Notes: generated by a model not told the origin, from the letters alone. DNA of 64,000 nt from Loxodes magnus (GCA_946699065.1 CAMPDV010000005.1:1426001-1490000); one strand, 5' to 3'. Numbered from the stretch's first letter, positions 25,944-38,720 are shown. Numbers and translations: made by a program.

Positions 25944-26819
25944 TTTTATAAGTAATTTTGTATCTTGCTAATATAATAGAATTCTTTTATTACAACTCTA
26001 TTATAATTACCAGTAAGCATACCTTTAGTCTATAAACTAATAAAAAATATTAACTTTACTAACCATAAAAGTACGGCAGTTTAAATTGAATAGCGATTTA
26101 AAAGCTTAAATGATACTTGAGCTAATTTATTTTCTAGTATTTATAATAAAATAAGGAATCAAACATTCACTTTAAGGAATATCTGTTAATACCTATTTAA
26201 AAACTATTTAGTCTTGATTATTTAAACAGGAAAATAAATTATATAGTATGAGTAAAAAATACTAAAATAGCTCCATTTTCCATTAATATTAGTTAGAAAA
26301 GAATAATTCTTCACTTTTAAATTAAAAAACTTTAAGAATAGAAATTAATAATAAATAGCATTTCAAGTAACTAAGGAAGAATGTTAGTAAATATCATTGA
26401 AGAAAAAATGCTTCAAAGAATAATAATTAAATAGTAAAGGGATTTTATTGAAATGAACTAGCTCCTCTTTTTATATGGAGAATAGATGAAAGCATTTTTA
26501 AAAAGAGCTTTAAATTATTTATCTAGTGAATAAAAAATAAGTAAAATAGACTTTATTCATATTTTGGTAGCGTTATTTTTTAATAGGATACCTTATTTCT
26601 AAGCTTATAGATGAAAATAAAGTGGAAAATAATTTTTTAAAGCTAAATTAATAACGAAATATAGCTAGATCAATGATACGATTAATACTGTTGGTTCTTA
26701 GTACTGTGAGAATCAGTATGAAGAGAAAATGTAGCTAGAAAAGCAAATAAATTTAATTAGAACTATTATATTAATATAAAGAAGCGATAAATAAGGTGTA
26801 AACAAATATAATATTAAGA
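25944..26819. other. Spacer across the right end of the duplication
   Basis: Unit 2 ends at about 26490. Unique AT-rich sequence follows. No gene seen. Confidence 0.6.
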
Positions 26820-27115
26820 GTACGAAGAATTCGAAGTCACTTTATATTGGAAGTGACTCGTCACTTTTCTTCTAATTCTCTCATCTCATTCGCATTTGTC
26901 CATTTTCTAGGCTTATGGAGCATGGGGTGCTTGTGTTACATTAAGCTTGCCAGAAGGAGCGCATGGACCAGTTTTCTAAAATTTAAAACTTACTCTAGGT
27001 CCTCAACTGCCTTGCTCTTAGTTTCCTTCAGCGAACACGCTTGGGAAAAGCCATTGAAGAATAGGAAGAAATACGAACCTGATGATTAAAAACAAAGGAA
27101 TCAAGCAGGTTACTC
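26820..27115 (+). ncRNA. GC-rich island, possible structured RNA
   Basis: About 290 bases at clearly higher G+C than the flanks. It opens with a perfect 8-bp hairpin, AGTCACTT, 8-nt loop, AAGTGACT, followed at once by CGTCACTT, which can pair with the same arm. All three plus frames are largely open and none looks like a known protein. The size would suit an SRP- or RNase P-class RNA, but I could not match their diagnostic motifs. It could also be a degraded foreign gene. The strand is arbitrary. Confidence 0.3.
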
Positions 27116-27414
27116 AAGCCATTTAAAATTTAGGTCGCTCTTATGAATTATTATAATATCCTTATAAAATTCTTCTTAAATAACTAGGTAAATAATGTCT
27201 GCAGTTTCTATAAAGAGTATTTAATTCTTTCTTTTATAATTTATTCTAACTTCTTGGCTAATAAAGAACACTCTTCTACAAATCTAACAGAATAAAATTG
27301 CCTCTTTAGTAAGTAAGAAAAGTGATGACTAAAGTAAGTTACTATCGTGTATTTTAAAGTCTTGTTTACATTTAATTATTAATCGTTCAGTCGTTTTGAG
27401 AATAAATAAAATTG

Positions 27415-30400
27415 ATGGAAACAAATTCTTCTCATTCAGAATTAGAGATATTTAAGCAGAACTCTGATATTAATATATATAAGCAAGCGATTGATGAGTA
27501 AAGCGAGTAGCTTTTTGAATCTTAAAACTAGAAAGCAGTTTCTTAAAAAAATAACTATTTATAATCAAAAACTCCAAGACTTTACCAGCTTGAGTAGCAG
27601 GATTACCTTTCAACTGGTTAGTATATAGATACTGTTAAGACTAGAACAAGACCATCATCAGCAAACGTTAAAAATGTAAAGCCAAGATTTTAAGGATAAA
27701 GGAGAAATAGGCCTCAATCAGCTAAGCCAACGAGTGGAAGTACTTCTATTCCTCCTAAGTACTAAAACAGCTAAAAGCGTTTTTATAATACATAGCCCTT
27801 CCTTTAAAAACGAAAACCATGAAAGAAAGAAGATGCGAAGTAGAAAATATTAGTAACTAGTTAGTATTACGATAAAGAGAGACTATTTGAAGAAAATATA
27901 AAATATAAGAAATAAATAAACTTCTTAAAGCATGATCAGATTACACTTAAAACCAAAATTTCTATGCTATTGAAAGAATTGGCTAAATAGGAAGATTTAT
28001 TAGAGCGACTGACTAGATTGAATAAAGAGGAACAGAGGGGAGGAATATCATAGGTAAGAGCCAATATTTACTTCGAAAGACAATTAAAAAGTCAAGTTAA
28101 AGAAATGAGAGCTAAGCTCAAATCTAAAGAAGATGAATGTGAAATTCTTAAAAGAAATATGAAAAATACTAAATATTTAGAACTTGAAAAAGAGCTAAAA
28201 ACTGTTTAAGAAGAATGTCTCAGACTTAAATAAATTGCGTAAGATAACATTAGAGATGCGCATTTCGAATCTTAGAATGCTCTTTATGCTTAGAATAAAA
28301 TGGAAGAAAACTAATAAATTCATTTATAGCAAAATCTCATAAACACTTTAAGAAAAGAAAATCAAGAATTATCTCAACTATGTAAAAATGCAGAAGATAA
28401 TGCTAATGTTCTAAAAAAGAGAATTAAAGAACTAGAAAGGATCAATAAGCAAAATAAAAAACAAGTTCTTGAGTCAAATCGAGAGGAGATGATTTCTGTA
28501 AGAAAGTAAATGCAAGATAAATAATCTCAGCATGAAATTCAATAGAAAACAATAAAAGAGCAAAAGAATTAATTAGAAATGTTAAAATCCTAAGAGGAAG
28601 AGTTACAAAAAGGTATAAAATAAAAGGATGAACAAATAAATGAACTTAAGAATTACGTAAAATTCAAGGAGCAAGATAACAGTCTTTAATTAAAAAGAAA
28701 GGAGGAGCAAATCAAGTAGAATCAAGAAAGGTTAGAATAAATTTTGACTTCGACATCCTAGGATAATTTTTTAGTTAAAGGATTTGAACAAAAGCTGCAT
28801 GAACTTTAGTCAAAGCTATTTCTAAATGAGTAATATTATAGAACAGGATCAGCATAGGTTTTATCTAAATATAAGGCTTAAAGTAAAAAAATGGAAGATT
28901 AGATTGCTTATTCAGAGTAGGAAAAAATAATGCTTTAAAAGTAAATTGAAGATTTAAGCACTTAATTACTTTAAAAAGGAGAAGAATCAAGTGAAAGTAG
29001 CAAGAAAAACAAAAAGAAGACTTTAAATGAATCTAATATTTCGGAAAAGGATCAAGCAATAAAAAGTTTGTAGCAAACTATAGAGGAGTTACAGAAATAA
29101 AATGCTGCTCTTACTCAAAGCAAAGAAAAAGAGATAAATTAGCTTTAAAAATAAATATAAAGCTTATAAAATATTTCCCAGAATGCTTAAGATTCTTAAT
29201 AAATAGATGAGGAAATTAATAAGTTTAAATAAGACAAGAAGCAAATTTAAGATACTATACAAAACCAATTTTTACAAATTCAGGAGTATTAAGTGAAGTT
29301 AAATTAGCATGAAAATCAGCTCAAAACTTTGTAAATGTAAAAAGCTCAAACTGATAATTAATTAGAAAGATAATAGCTAAAAAATTAAGATTTGAATACT
29401 GAAGAAAAAGACTCTAAAAAATAAGCTCAGCCTTAGTAAATAATAATTACTGTAAAGAAAGCATCGACATTAAATAAAGAAGCTGAAGACACAAAAATAG
29501 TTTAGTAAAATGAAGATATTTCACAGAACTAAAAATTAAGTTCCTAAAATGAGATTTTCAACCTTAAGACTATATAAAAATAAGAGAATATTTAGTAAAA
29601 GTAAGATAGTAATAGTGATAGTGATAGTGATAGTATAACTGAAGAGATAGAAAAGAGTTAAAGTGAAGATGAAAAATCAGATCAAAAAAATTTATCTAAA
29701 ATATTAGAAAATTCTTAAGATTAATAAAGTGAAGATGTGCTAATTAGATCAACTATTTCCTAGAATAATAAAATAAATTAATTGCAAAAAATATAATCTA
29801 AAAGCGATTTCTCAGAAACTTAATAAACAAAAATATAAAAGTAAGATAAGTAGAGTGGACTTTAAATCTAGAAATAATAATTAAAGCAATACGAATTAAG
29901 CTTCATAAAATTAGCTTAACAAATAAACTAAGCTGAGTAAAATGCAAAGCAGAATAAGATTTCAAAGTTTAGATGTGCAAAGGAATATTTTATTTTCAAG
30001 GTAAAACAATTTCCTAAAGAGCAATTAAGACAATTTCACTTTCCAAATTGGAATGAGTATATAGACTTAAAAGATATTATATTTTATGGAGATCAAATTC
30101 AGAAAGAATTCCAGATTTTTAGCTTAAGTAAGTAAGAATTTAAATCCATATTCGACTAGTTGCAACAAATGGAGCAAACGTTAGCTCTTCCTGTTCTTTT
30201 TACGTACATTGATTTATATAGAGCTGCTCTTGACGAAAAGGATGAAATAAATGAAGAAAATTATAAAAGGATTAAAAAATTTCCTTTCATGAGTAATATT
30301 GATTCAAGTAAGCAAATATACCTGTATTTAAAATAAATTACTTCCCAAGTTGATTCTAATCAGATTATTTTTTAAAGCTTTGGTTTTGAGCATGAAGAAA

Positions 30401-33400
30401 GCTAAAAGTTGATGGCAATGAATTATGAGCAATTTTAAAAAATTTTGCTTTAACTTATTTAAATTAGTCCTAAGGATATCAAGAAGCTATTTAAAAGGTC
30501 TATAGTGGGTAATTCATAGGAAATTTTATCTCATCATTTTGCTTCTATTATAGAATCCTATCGTGAGCCTGATATAATATTACATGCTTATCTTCACTCA
30601 TTTACTTTGGAGCATAATTTGTTGGATATAATCGAGAATCATAAATTCGACTTTAGTTACTTTTATATAAAGAAGCAATAGCCTGATATTAAGCTCTCTG
30701 ACTGTTACAACAAAAAGCAATTCACTAAGTTAGTAAAAAAGATATTTGGGTGTACGTTCTAGCAAGTAAGCGTTGTTTTCTATCATTTAAAATGAATGGA
30801 AAAGGTACAACTTAAAGATTTCTGTACTTATGCAGATATAGTAATAGAAAATTAAAATGGAGATTGTGATTTTTTAGGTCTAAGTAGAAAATTTCCCCTT
30901 AAAAGAAATAAAAAACTAATCTAATAAGAATCTGAAACTTTTGATATCTTAAAGGTATTCGCTAAATTCTTTGACTCTAATGGAGTGTCTACTATATAGT
31001 ACTATGAAACTCATGGTTTAAGTGCTGACTAAATTTTAACTAAAAATTAGTTCATTTTTAAATTAGCAGATCAAATGAAGGAAGTAAATCAAAAGGAGGC
31101 TGAAAAACTTTTTATCTGCTTAGTTAATAATTCTGAAAATAAAGTACCTGCTTATCATCTCATGACTTGTGTTGACTAACTTAGAAAAAATCCAGTGATG
31201 GAGGAAAATCCAGATTTGCCAACTTGGGCTTCTGACATACGATTTACCAATTAGTCCTTGAACTCCTAAGAGCTTCTGTCATCTAAGCGATAATAAAGTT
31301 CAGATAGGAAAAAGTCAATTGAAAATAAAAATGAATAAATTCAAAAAACTAACTCAAAAATAGAGAATTTTTTGATTTCCAACTCAGATAATAAATAGAT
31401 TAACGATAGGGCAACTGAAAGAAAACCTTCATAACCTTAGATAGTATAAATAATAAAATAGCCTACTCTAAGAAATAAAAAGAACCTTACAGTTGAAGAG
31501 ATTTTGCATGCTGTTGACTTAAAAATTAAAAATAGCAATAAAAATCCCAGAGACTTCTGATATCAAGATTTAAATCTCAGTAACATGGCAGCAAAAACTC
31601 AGTTATTGAAAGCCTTTGAAAATCTGGGACTTTAAATATAAATAGAAGAAATTTCCAATTTCATGCTGCAGCTAAATCCTTAATAACCTACAAAATGTAA
31701 TGTAGAAATGTTTGAAAATTTAATAGAAAAATATTAAGAAAATTTGATCTAAATGGAGTATTTAAATTAAAACTCTCTACAAATATAGAATGCTAGTGAT
31801 GATGATATTAAAACTTAAAGCGAGTCTAGCGGAACTTATGAATCAAGTAAAGCTAGAATTCCTTAAGAGACTTCATAATTAGCAAAGCCTGAATAAAATG
31901 AAAACAGCCTTTCACGAGATACCTAATGAAATTAGCAAGAGTTATTCTAAAGAACTGCCTCAAAGGAAAGCAATTTCAAATTAATTTCAAATTAAAATAA
32001 TTCATTTTCCCAGGGTTAAGTAGATTACTAGGTATAATAGCAAGATCTAGATAGTGAGATTCAAAAAATTTTGCTTCATCTATCTTATAAAATGTAAGTT
32101 AATAGGAAATCTAGAAATGATTTTGGAAGCTTACTCTTTTAAAAAAAAATCGAAAAAAAAAAATTCCTATAAAAATCATGAAATCAGTTAGAAATAAAAA
32201 AGCTTATAACTTAGTCAGAAATCTTAAGGCTTAACGATACTCAAAAAACTAATAAGTTTGTAGAGTTTTTATTTAGAAACTAGAAAAAGGCAAAAGCTCA
32301 GGAAATTTTAGATAACTTTATATAAAATGTGGCTGAATGGAAGGTTTTTGAACAAGAAGATGAAGAAGCTTTAGATGAGCATATAAGGAATATAGTCATC
32401 TAAAACAAGAATAATCTAAAATCGGAATGCAAAAAGTATGATACGCACTAGACAGGCATAATTAATAAATAGGACTTCTTAAATATTGTTGAAACACTCA
32501 ATCTGGACTTTTAGTCTAGTCATTTAGAGTTTTTATTTGTTCTCTTTTATAGCTCTACTGATGATATAGACTCAGTGCCTTATAAAGTAAGTGATTAAAA
32601 CAGGAATTTATGAAAGCTTATGCATACCCATAGAATGAAGACTAAAGCTAGAATAACTAATAGGAAGAATTTTCTTAAAGTAGATCTTAAAGGAAAAATA
32701 GCGATGAATCTTAAAATTAGCAATCAATCATTAGCTAATCTTCCAGCGAAGATGAAGAGGAAAATACGGAATAGAACCAGAGTAGTGAGAATATATAAAT
32801 AACAGAAGAGGAAAGGTAAATAATATTTAATAAATGCATTAACGGAATTATCAACTTTATTCATAAGACCAATCAATAGATAAAAGATCTTTTTCCTGAT
32901 GTAATGAGTGCTCTTTAATTTTTAACCTGTCTACAGAAAATTGGAATTAAAACTTCTGAGCTAGAATTTACTGTCATTTTTAGATCCTTAAGTCCAGGCC
33001 CTGAAGATGACTCTATACAAAGATCCGCTCTTGAATCCATCATTCAATAATATGATTAGAAAAAAAGTTAACCTGCTTCAAGTGATTCAACTCCTTTTAA
33101 TAGGTAACTATTTCATGCAGTGTAATGTTCTCAAAATAAAAAAACTTATAGGTTATGGACAACAGTTAGTTTTAATTCTAATAAACATAGGAAAATCAAT
33201 CTCAGTAGAGTATGCAAAAGTCTGTAGTATCTTCACAAAAGACTGAGTCAGAAAGCGACTAAAGCTTCAGCAAAAGTAGCAGTAACAGTGAAAGTGAAAC
33301 TAATAGGTAGCAAAATGAAAATGAGTAAGATAGTAAAATTAACCAGCAAGAAAATCAATACTCAGATTAGGTAATTTTTGACATATAGTATTCGTCTTCT

Positions 33401-33430
33401 AACTCTCTATCTAATGAAAGTGATTATTGA
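27415..33430 (+). CDS. Large coiled-coil protein with degenerate EF-hands
   Basis: 1993 residues after removing two 17-nt introns; the frame closes exactly at TGA (33428-33430). Residues 1-160 are basic and Ser/Pro-rich. Residues about 170-680 are a long Glu/Lys/Gln coiled coil. Then comes a (Asp-Ser)n patch, followed by a globular part starting FRCAKEYFIFKVKQFP. EF-hand-like loops read FDSNGVSTIQYYE and YDTHQTGIINKQD. The C-terminus is acidic, Ser/Gln-rich. Five in-frame TGAs fit Trp: codons 136, 1127, 1382, 1505 and 1589. The composition suggests a cytoskeletal or basal-body protein, which is inference. No family is recognised. Confidence 0.85.
32587..32603 (+). other. 17-nt intron
   Basis: GTAAGTGATTAAAACAG, phase 0. 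Without removal the frame turns into basic, non-homologous sequence; with removal it gives EFMKAYAYPQNED and a Ser/Glu-rich acidic tail consistent with the rest of the protein. Confidence 0.8.
33104..33120 (+). other. 17-nt intron
   Basis: GTAACTATTTCATGCAG, phase 2. Splicing joins STPFN-S-VMFSKQKN and brings the Ser/Glu/Gln-rich C-terminus into frame up to a TGA. Confidence 0.8.
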
Positions 33431-34452
33431 TTAAATACTTAATTGTTTTAATCAGTTATTTACTTATTTCATCATTTGAATATATTTCTTCTTCTTTTAC
33501 TCCTACTATATTTTCTATCTTTCCTTATATTTTTATTTTATAAATTAATAAAATAAGAAGTATTAGTTATTAGCATTGGCTTTAGTTCTGAGTCTAGAAT
33601 TTTCATTATCCTTAATATTTGATATGAGTAATTCATAGCATTATCTTTAGCATTATTTCTGAATTATATTAATAGCTTAAGTAATTACATATTTTAAGCT
33701 AGGATCATTTGATCTAATCAACTAGAAAGTAATATTTAGTCACCCACTTAATTACCATTTTAATAAGCATGCTTCATTGCTTTCCTACTATTTATTATTT
33801 AATCAAATGGTCTCTTGTTATGCTCATTTAACTGATAACTATATTTACCTAATAATTTAGTAATATTCTAAAGTTTGGGTAATTTCATAATTATTCTGGT
33901 TCTTTATACCCTCAACTAGATTTCTATAGAAAGGTAATTAAAATAAACATTATTACATAAAAGAAAAGTACTGATCTAAGAAATTTAGAGTAATAAGATG
34001 CTAAAGGTAAAATAACATAAATAGAGGTATAATAGTTTAAATTAGAAGTATGTTCATTATTCTATAATCCTTATTATTATAACTTATTTACTCCTTACAT
34101 TGTAATAGAAGGAAACTTAATTATAAACTGATAGTATTAATACAGTTTATCACTCATAACCAAAGTTAAAATTTACTCATTTTAGTTAAAGTTGAAAATG
34201 TTGAATTAGCTAATTGTTAAAAAGTAATAAGTATACAGAGTTCTATCCTTAAGCAATAATATGATATAATTACTTTGCATAAAAATAGAGCAATTAATTT
34301 AATTAGCTAAATATATTGATTTTCTCATATATAGAACAATTCTAAACAAATGAGAGAAACTTATCTATGCAGGGTTAAATTAAGATTAATTAAAATTTAA
34401 TTTTAAATGATATTTATCCAAAAAAATAATCTTTAAAACTAGAGTGTTAGAA
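33431..34452. other. AT-rich spacer between convergent genes
   Basis: About 1 kb with no supported gene or RNA. Confidence 0.55.
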
Positions 34453-35259
34453 TCAAAATCCAAGAAAAGTGGCTTCAGTACTATTATCCGCTGATTCGTA
34501 ATCTTTTACATAGGACCCTGCAGTATCAAAATCTTCAAGATCGGTTGAAATATCATTAATAAGCTAGGAAGCTGATGCTGTTTCAGGTTCTGAGAAATCA
34601 TCTTCATCTTCTTCATAATAGTTAACCATATCATCATCAATGTCTTCTTCAACTTAATATTCAACTTCCTATAGATCCCATTTCTTTTCATTTAGACTGC
34701 TTATATAAGCTTCAAGATCAACTTCTGTGGTATCCATAACATCATTTACTCTGCCTTCAGTTGTCTATAAGATAGCTTCAATATCATTTTTCTGAACATC
34801 TAATTGATCTAAAATGCCCCAATAATCATTTTCTAATTTTTCTCCTGATTCTCTAGTTGCTTCGTCAAGCTAATCAAGGTTTTCATAAATTATTTCCTCA
34901 ATATCATATAAAAATTTATAATTAGCCTCATCCGATGTAGATATATAAGTTTACTCAAAATCATAGAGAGCTTCTTCATATTATCTAGTCACATTATCAT
35001 AGAAATCTTTCACCCATTGAACAGCTCTTTTTAATTCCTCCTCTGATTCTTGCTTGAGATATCCGTATCCAGAATAAACTGTTGTCATCATTTCTTACCA
35101 TTACTACAAAATTTCTAAATCAACTCGCTTGTAGTCTTCTAAAATTGATGGGTCATATTTGTAAAGATTTAAGCTATCTGTGTTATCAAATCCAAGACTA
35201 TCCTCAGAGTAAGCATTTAAGAATAAAATAGCAACTATCACTAAAGCCTTCGAATTCAT
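34453..35259 (-). CDS. Secreted acidic helical protein
   Basis: 268 residues, no intron, stop TGA. It starts with a signal peptide (MNSKALVIVAILFLNAYS) followed by a highly acidic, Tyr- and Glu-rich body with coiled-coil spacing (AVQWVKDFYDNVTRQYEEAL, then YDIEEIIYENLDQLDEATR). There is an Asp/Glu run near residue 215 (EEDIDDDMVNYYEEDEDD) and a C-terminus ending EATFLGF. No membrane span follows the signal, so it is likely secreted or stored in vesicles. The acidity could bind calcium, as in ciliate secretory-granule proteins; this is inference only. All Trp codons are TGG. Confidence 0.85.
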
Positions 35260-35911
35260 TTATTTATATTTCCTCCGAAGCGTTAAATACTAGCTTAGTT
35301 GTTTCTGAAACGAATTTCTCCTTACAAAAAACAACTATATATTCTATATAAATCCCTTTAATTTAAATAAGTTTTTAAAACGATTTATTTTTATAAATAT
35401 TTATAGCTTAAACTTTATTTACCCTTGCTCTTATAAAGTAATGAAAGAAGCTTAAGAGTTAAAGGACTTAAGTAGAAATTCTAATTTCTGAAAAGGCTAA
35501 ATACTATGTTACTTTAATTAAGAATCTAAGCATTAGGTTTATTATTAATATTTTACCATTACATCGTAGAAAACATTAATGCATTAGATCTTTTATATAT
35601 CACCTTATATCTAATTTGAATGTGAAGCTAATTTATTATTTTAGCTTATAGCTCTTTATTTGCTTTTGCTTATTTATTGCTAAGATGAAAAAATGTTAGC
35701 AAGTCTTAAAAGATAGCTATATAATGATTAATCTTAAACTATAAAAAAGCGAGATAACAGAACATCAATTTATATGGTCTAAATAGTTAATTATTGAGAA
35801 GCAAGCAAACTTGCTTAAAAAATGTATTTATCTTTAGGTAAAAAATGGAAACTAAATTGTTTAAATTTAATTTATCTTTTCTCTCTAGAAATCGAACTAT
35901 TCTTGATTCTA
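35260..35911. other. Spacer downstream of the CPxC protein gene
   Basis: AT-rich. On the minus strand, no TGA occurs in any frame from the CPxC domain end down to 35767, which bears on how that gene stops. Confidence 0.6.
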
Positions 35912-36781
35912 CTAATGAAAGAAAATAAAAACTCGGTATATAGGAATGTACCTTGTGATTAAACCCACTTGCTCGTATTACTTGAATTCACTGAATCTTG
36001 TTACCTTTAGATCATTTTCTGCAATTTATTCTTTTATAACTGTAGTTCAAACTCTGGTAGTTTTTTGAATTCCATTGAAACTATAAATGCATTTCCAAAG
36101 GCCTACACTCGAAACAGTATGTCCAATTTTGTCTTTACATATGGGACATACAGCATTTAATTAAACATCTTGAATTAGCACTAACTTTTCAACAACTCCT
36201 CTATTGAATACTACAGGTTAATCGTAAGCTCTACAATCAGAATTTTAGCAAATACCTAAGTAGTTAATTCCAATATTCACAGTTAACTAACCTAAACTAT
36301 AAGGCTTTTAATATTCTGATAGCTCTCCCTTTTAAATGGGAAAATAGCCCTTTTCATCTTTAGTAAATTTAGGAAATATTACTAACTAATCGCCATCATC
36401 TCACTAATAGTCTGAGATTTATCCCTAGTACTCAAGAATGACATGGTCTTTACCTCGAACAGGTTTATAGTTTGTATAGGTTCCCATACAAACATCAGAT
36501 ATCAACTTTTAAACTTGCAAGTCACTTTTATATTCATTAAACTATCCATGAAACACTAGATTCCCATTAAGATTATCTTAAGTTATAGTTAAGTAAATTT
36601 ACTAAGTACCACGAGCCTTAATTTGTTTCTAAACTACTTCTTATTATTAAAGATTTGAGGTAACTTCTGCTGTTTTAATATCTTAAGTTGCTACTTTCTC
36701 TTCATACTAGTTAATCTAAAGGGGAAGAATTTGATCTTTTTTCTATTATTTTACTTAGTTTTAACCACAACATGAACCCAT
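35912..36781 (-). CDS. Myristoylated-type CPxC-domain protein
   Basis: 289 residues if it stops at the TAG-TAG pair (35912-35914, 35909-35911). It begins MGSCCGQNQ, a dual N-myristoylation/palmitoylation signal, so it is probably membrane-tethered; an ATG one codon earlier exists. A Gln-rich segment is followed by a beta-rich region and a C-terminal zinc domain: VCPICKDKIG, then GLWKCIYSFNGIQK, then V-W-TTVIKEQ and FSEFKQYEQVGLI. This matches the CPxC/GFxxCxY/W pattern seen at the end of many protist ubiquitin-system and F-box-like proteins. Two TGAs fit Trp: codon 127 (36401-36403) and codon 245 (36047-36049); the second is at the conserved Trp. No TGA stop is available nearby. Confidence 0.75.
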
Positions 36782-37471
36782 CATTAAACAGTTTCATTAA
36801 GAGCCTAATTAAATACAAAAATCAAGATATTCTACTAAAGCCTTCTAATTAATTAGTTAAATAGCCAAAATTAGGTAATTCAGTAGCTTTAATTCTTTAA
36901 TGATTAATAGTTTTATAACTTTAGTTATTTAGTGAGTTGATAGTTTACTCTCATTATTAGAGACATAGAAGATATCATTAAAACTAATACTTATAAAACA
37001 AAAGCAGGTGATCTTTAATCTAAGAGTCAAGATTGTAAAGTGATGCCATGAATACATTGCAGATAATAGTTTAATTAGCAAATTACTTTTGTTAGGTTTC
37101 GAAACAAATTTAGATTTCACAATTATAAATTTTCACTTTGTATTATCCTTTACACTTTTATAAGATTTTATCATTTATTTACAATTCTTTGCTATAAAAC
37201 ATTAGGAGAAAAAATATCTTAAATTCAATAGATAATCGCTGTTTAATTTAAATATTACATTTACATAATTTAATTTTTTTAGCTGAAGATAAAATTCCTT
37301 AGCTGATTATAAAAATAAATTAGAGCAATGCATTATTAAAGCTCACTATTCTACATATAGTCAGATTTATTCTACATAGTTATTCTTAGAAATGCTATAG
37401 TGATGAAAATAAAAAGGAAAGAAGGTTAAAGGAAGTTATTATTAAATAAGTTTGTTAAAAATTAATGAAAA
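36782..37471. other. AT-rich spacer
   Basis: About 690 bases between two minus-strand genes. It probably holds the promoter of the CPxC gene and the 3' end of p24. No gene seen. Confidence 0.6.
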
Positions 37472-38326
37472 TCATATTATCACTCTGTTGTCTAGTAACC
37501 TTTTAATATAAAAAACTTGCCAGGCACTAAGGCTGATAATCACAACGCATTCTAAAAAGGTGAAAAGGAAAATATTCTTATTGGCGTCTGCTATGGTTTT
37601 AAAATGAGATTCATGCCTTATTTCTGAAAATTCGATATCTACCCACAAGTCTTTCATTACTTTATCAACATCAAGTAATCGCTCTTCAATTGGTGTTAGA
37701 TGTTTTTATTCTAAGAGTTCGTCTGATGAGTTACCTGCGTGAATTGCAAAAGTTACATGAACTTCTTCAATGAAATTTGCATTATATAATTTAATCTCAT
37801 AAAGTCCTGGTTTAGTTGCCTCAAATCTAAAAATGCCCTCCTTCTTTTCATTTTTTTTAAATATAACAGTTTCTTTTTATTTTATTTCGATATTAATGGC
37901 TTCCTTATCAGAACTGGATACAAACCAGGCTCCTCTTACTATAGATGGAACATTCTTTATGTTTTGTCCAAATGTTTCTTCAGTGCGAGCTGGTATAGCA
38001 ATCGTTATTAAGTCTGCAGGTTCAAAATCTGACATTTTCATTTCCCATTCTTCACTTAATAATTTATAATCATCTGAATAAATAACATTTTTATCTTCTT
38101 CTTCCTTAGTCTACTTACTCTGCTAGAATTTGCCCTGAAATTATGCTGAAGAATCTTTCTACCTTTAAGTTTGTTCAGTGTTTTATACTTATGGATATTC
38201 TGCTTGAATTTCGTTCTCCAACTGCTATTTATCAATTTCAAATGGATCTTCTTCTTTCTTAGCTTTGCATTCTAAATTCTTTATTAAAAGGAAAACTATA
38301 ACCAGCTTTAAGTATGAAATCTTCAT
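37472..38326 (-). CDS. p24/EMP24-GOLD cargo receptor (TMED family)
   Basis: 284 residues, no intron, stop TGA. p24 proteins cycle between ER and Golgi in COPI/COPII vesicles and select cargo. A signal peptide (about 1-21) is followed by an unusual acidic, Gln/Lys-rich insert of about 65 residues. Then comes the GOLD domain (IFRFEATKPGLYEIKLYN, VHVTFAIHAGNSS), the membrane-proximal helix with LLDVDKVMKDLW, IRHESHF and NKNIFLFTFLECVVI, one membrane span, and the short tail FYIKRLLDNRVII. The tail keeps an aromatic residue, basic pair and hydrophobic C-terminus typical of p24. The family is usually 200-230 residues; the extra length is the insert. Confidence 0.93.
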
Positions 38327-38720
38327 TTTTAATAAAAATGAATGAACCATAAAATTATTTTCGTTTATTTAATTTCGAAAAAAGTAAATCAGCCAGATAT
38401 TATTAGACTGCTTCATCTTAACTATACTAAAATACTACAAAATTGTAATTAATACATTCAAAGTGAAGATTCAATAGAAATATATTATTTCATAGATGAC
38501 ATAAATTAGATAAGAGAATCTGGAAGTCTGAGCTCCTTCTCCTCTGTTATAGATTCTATAAGTTTATTTAAATATAAAATTTAGTTTCTTTTAAGTCTTA
38601 AATAAGAAGGTGAGTTTATTCTATAACCTTTACTCTAATTAAAGTATTAATAATCCTTTTTATATAATAGCTAATTGTATATCATATCTTATATTATACA
38701 AATTACAATGTAAATATTTC
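38327..38720. other. AT-rich spacer
   Basis: Upstream region of p24. No gene seen. Confidence 0.6.

Larger units (their letters stand above)
16081..26490 (+). repeat. Tandem duplication, unit 2 (10.4 kb)
   Basis: Second direct copy of 5661-16080. It ends at about 26490, where AGATGAAAGCATTTTTAAAA replaces the join seen at 16080. All three genes are intact under the same code. Confidence 0.95.

Noticed and set aside
5661-26490. Duplication as a transposon pair or IES
   Set aside because: No terminal repeats, target duplications or transposase; the content is ordinary host genes.
29600-29640. (AGTGAT)n run as a regulatory repeat
   Set aside because: It encodes an in-frame Ser-Asp patch of the 1993-residue protein.
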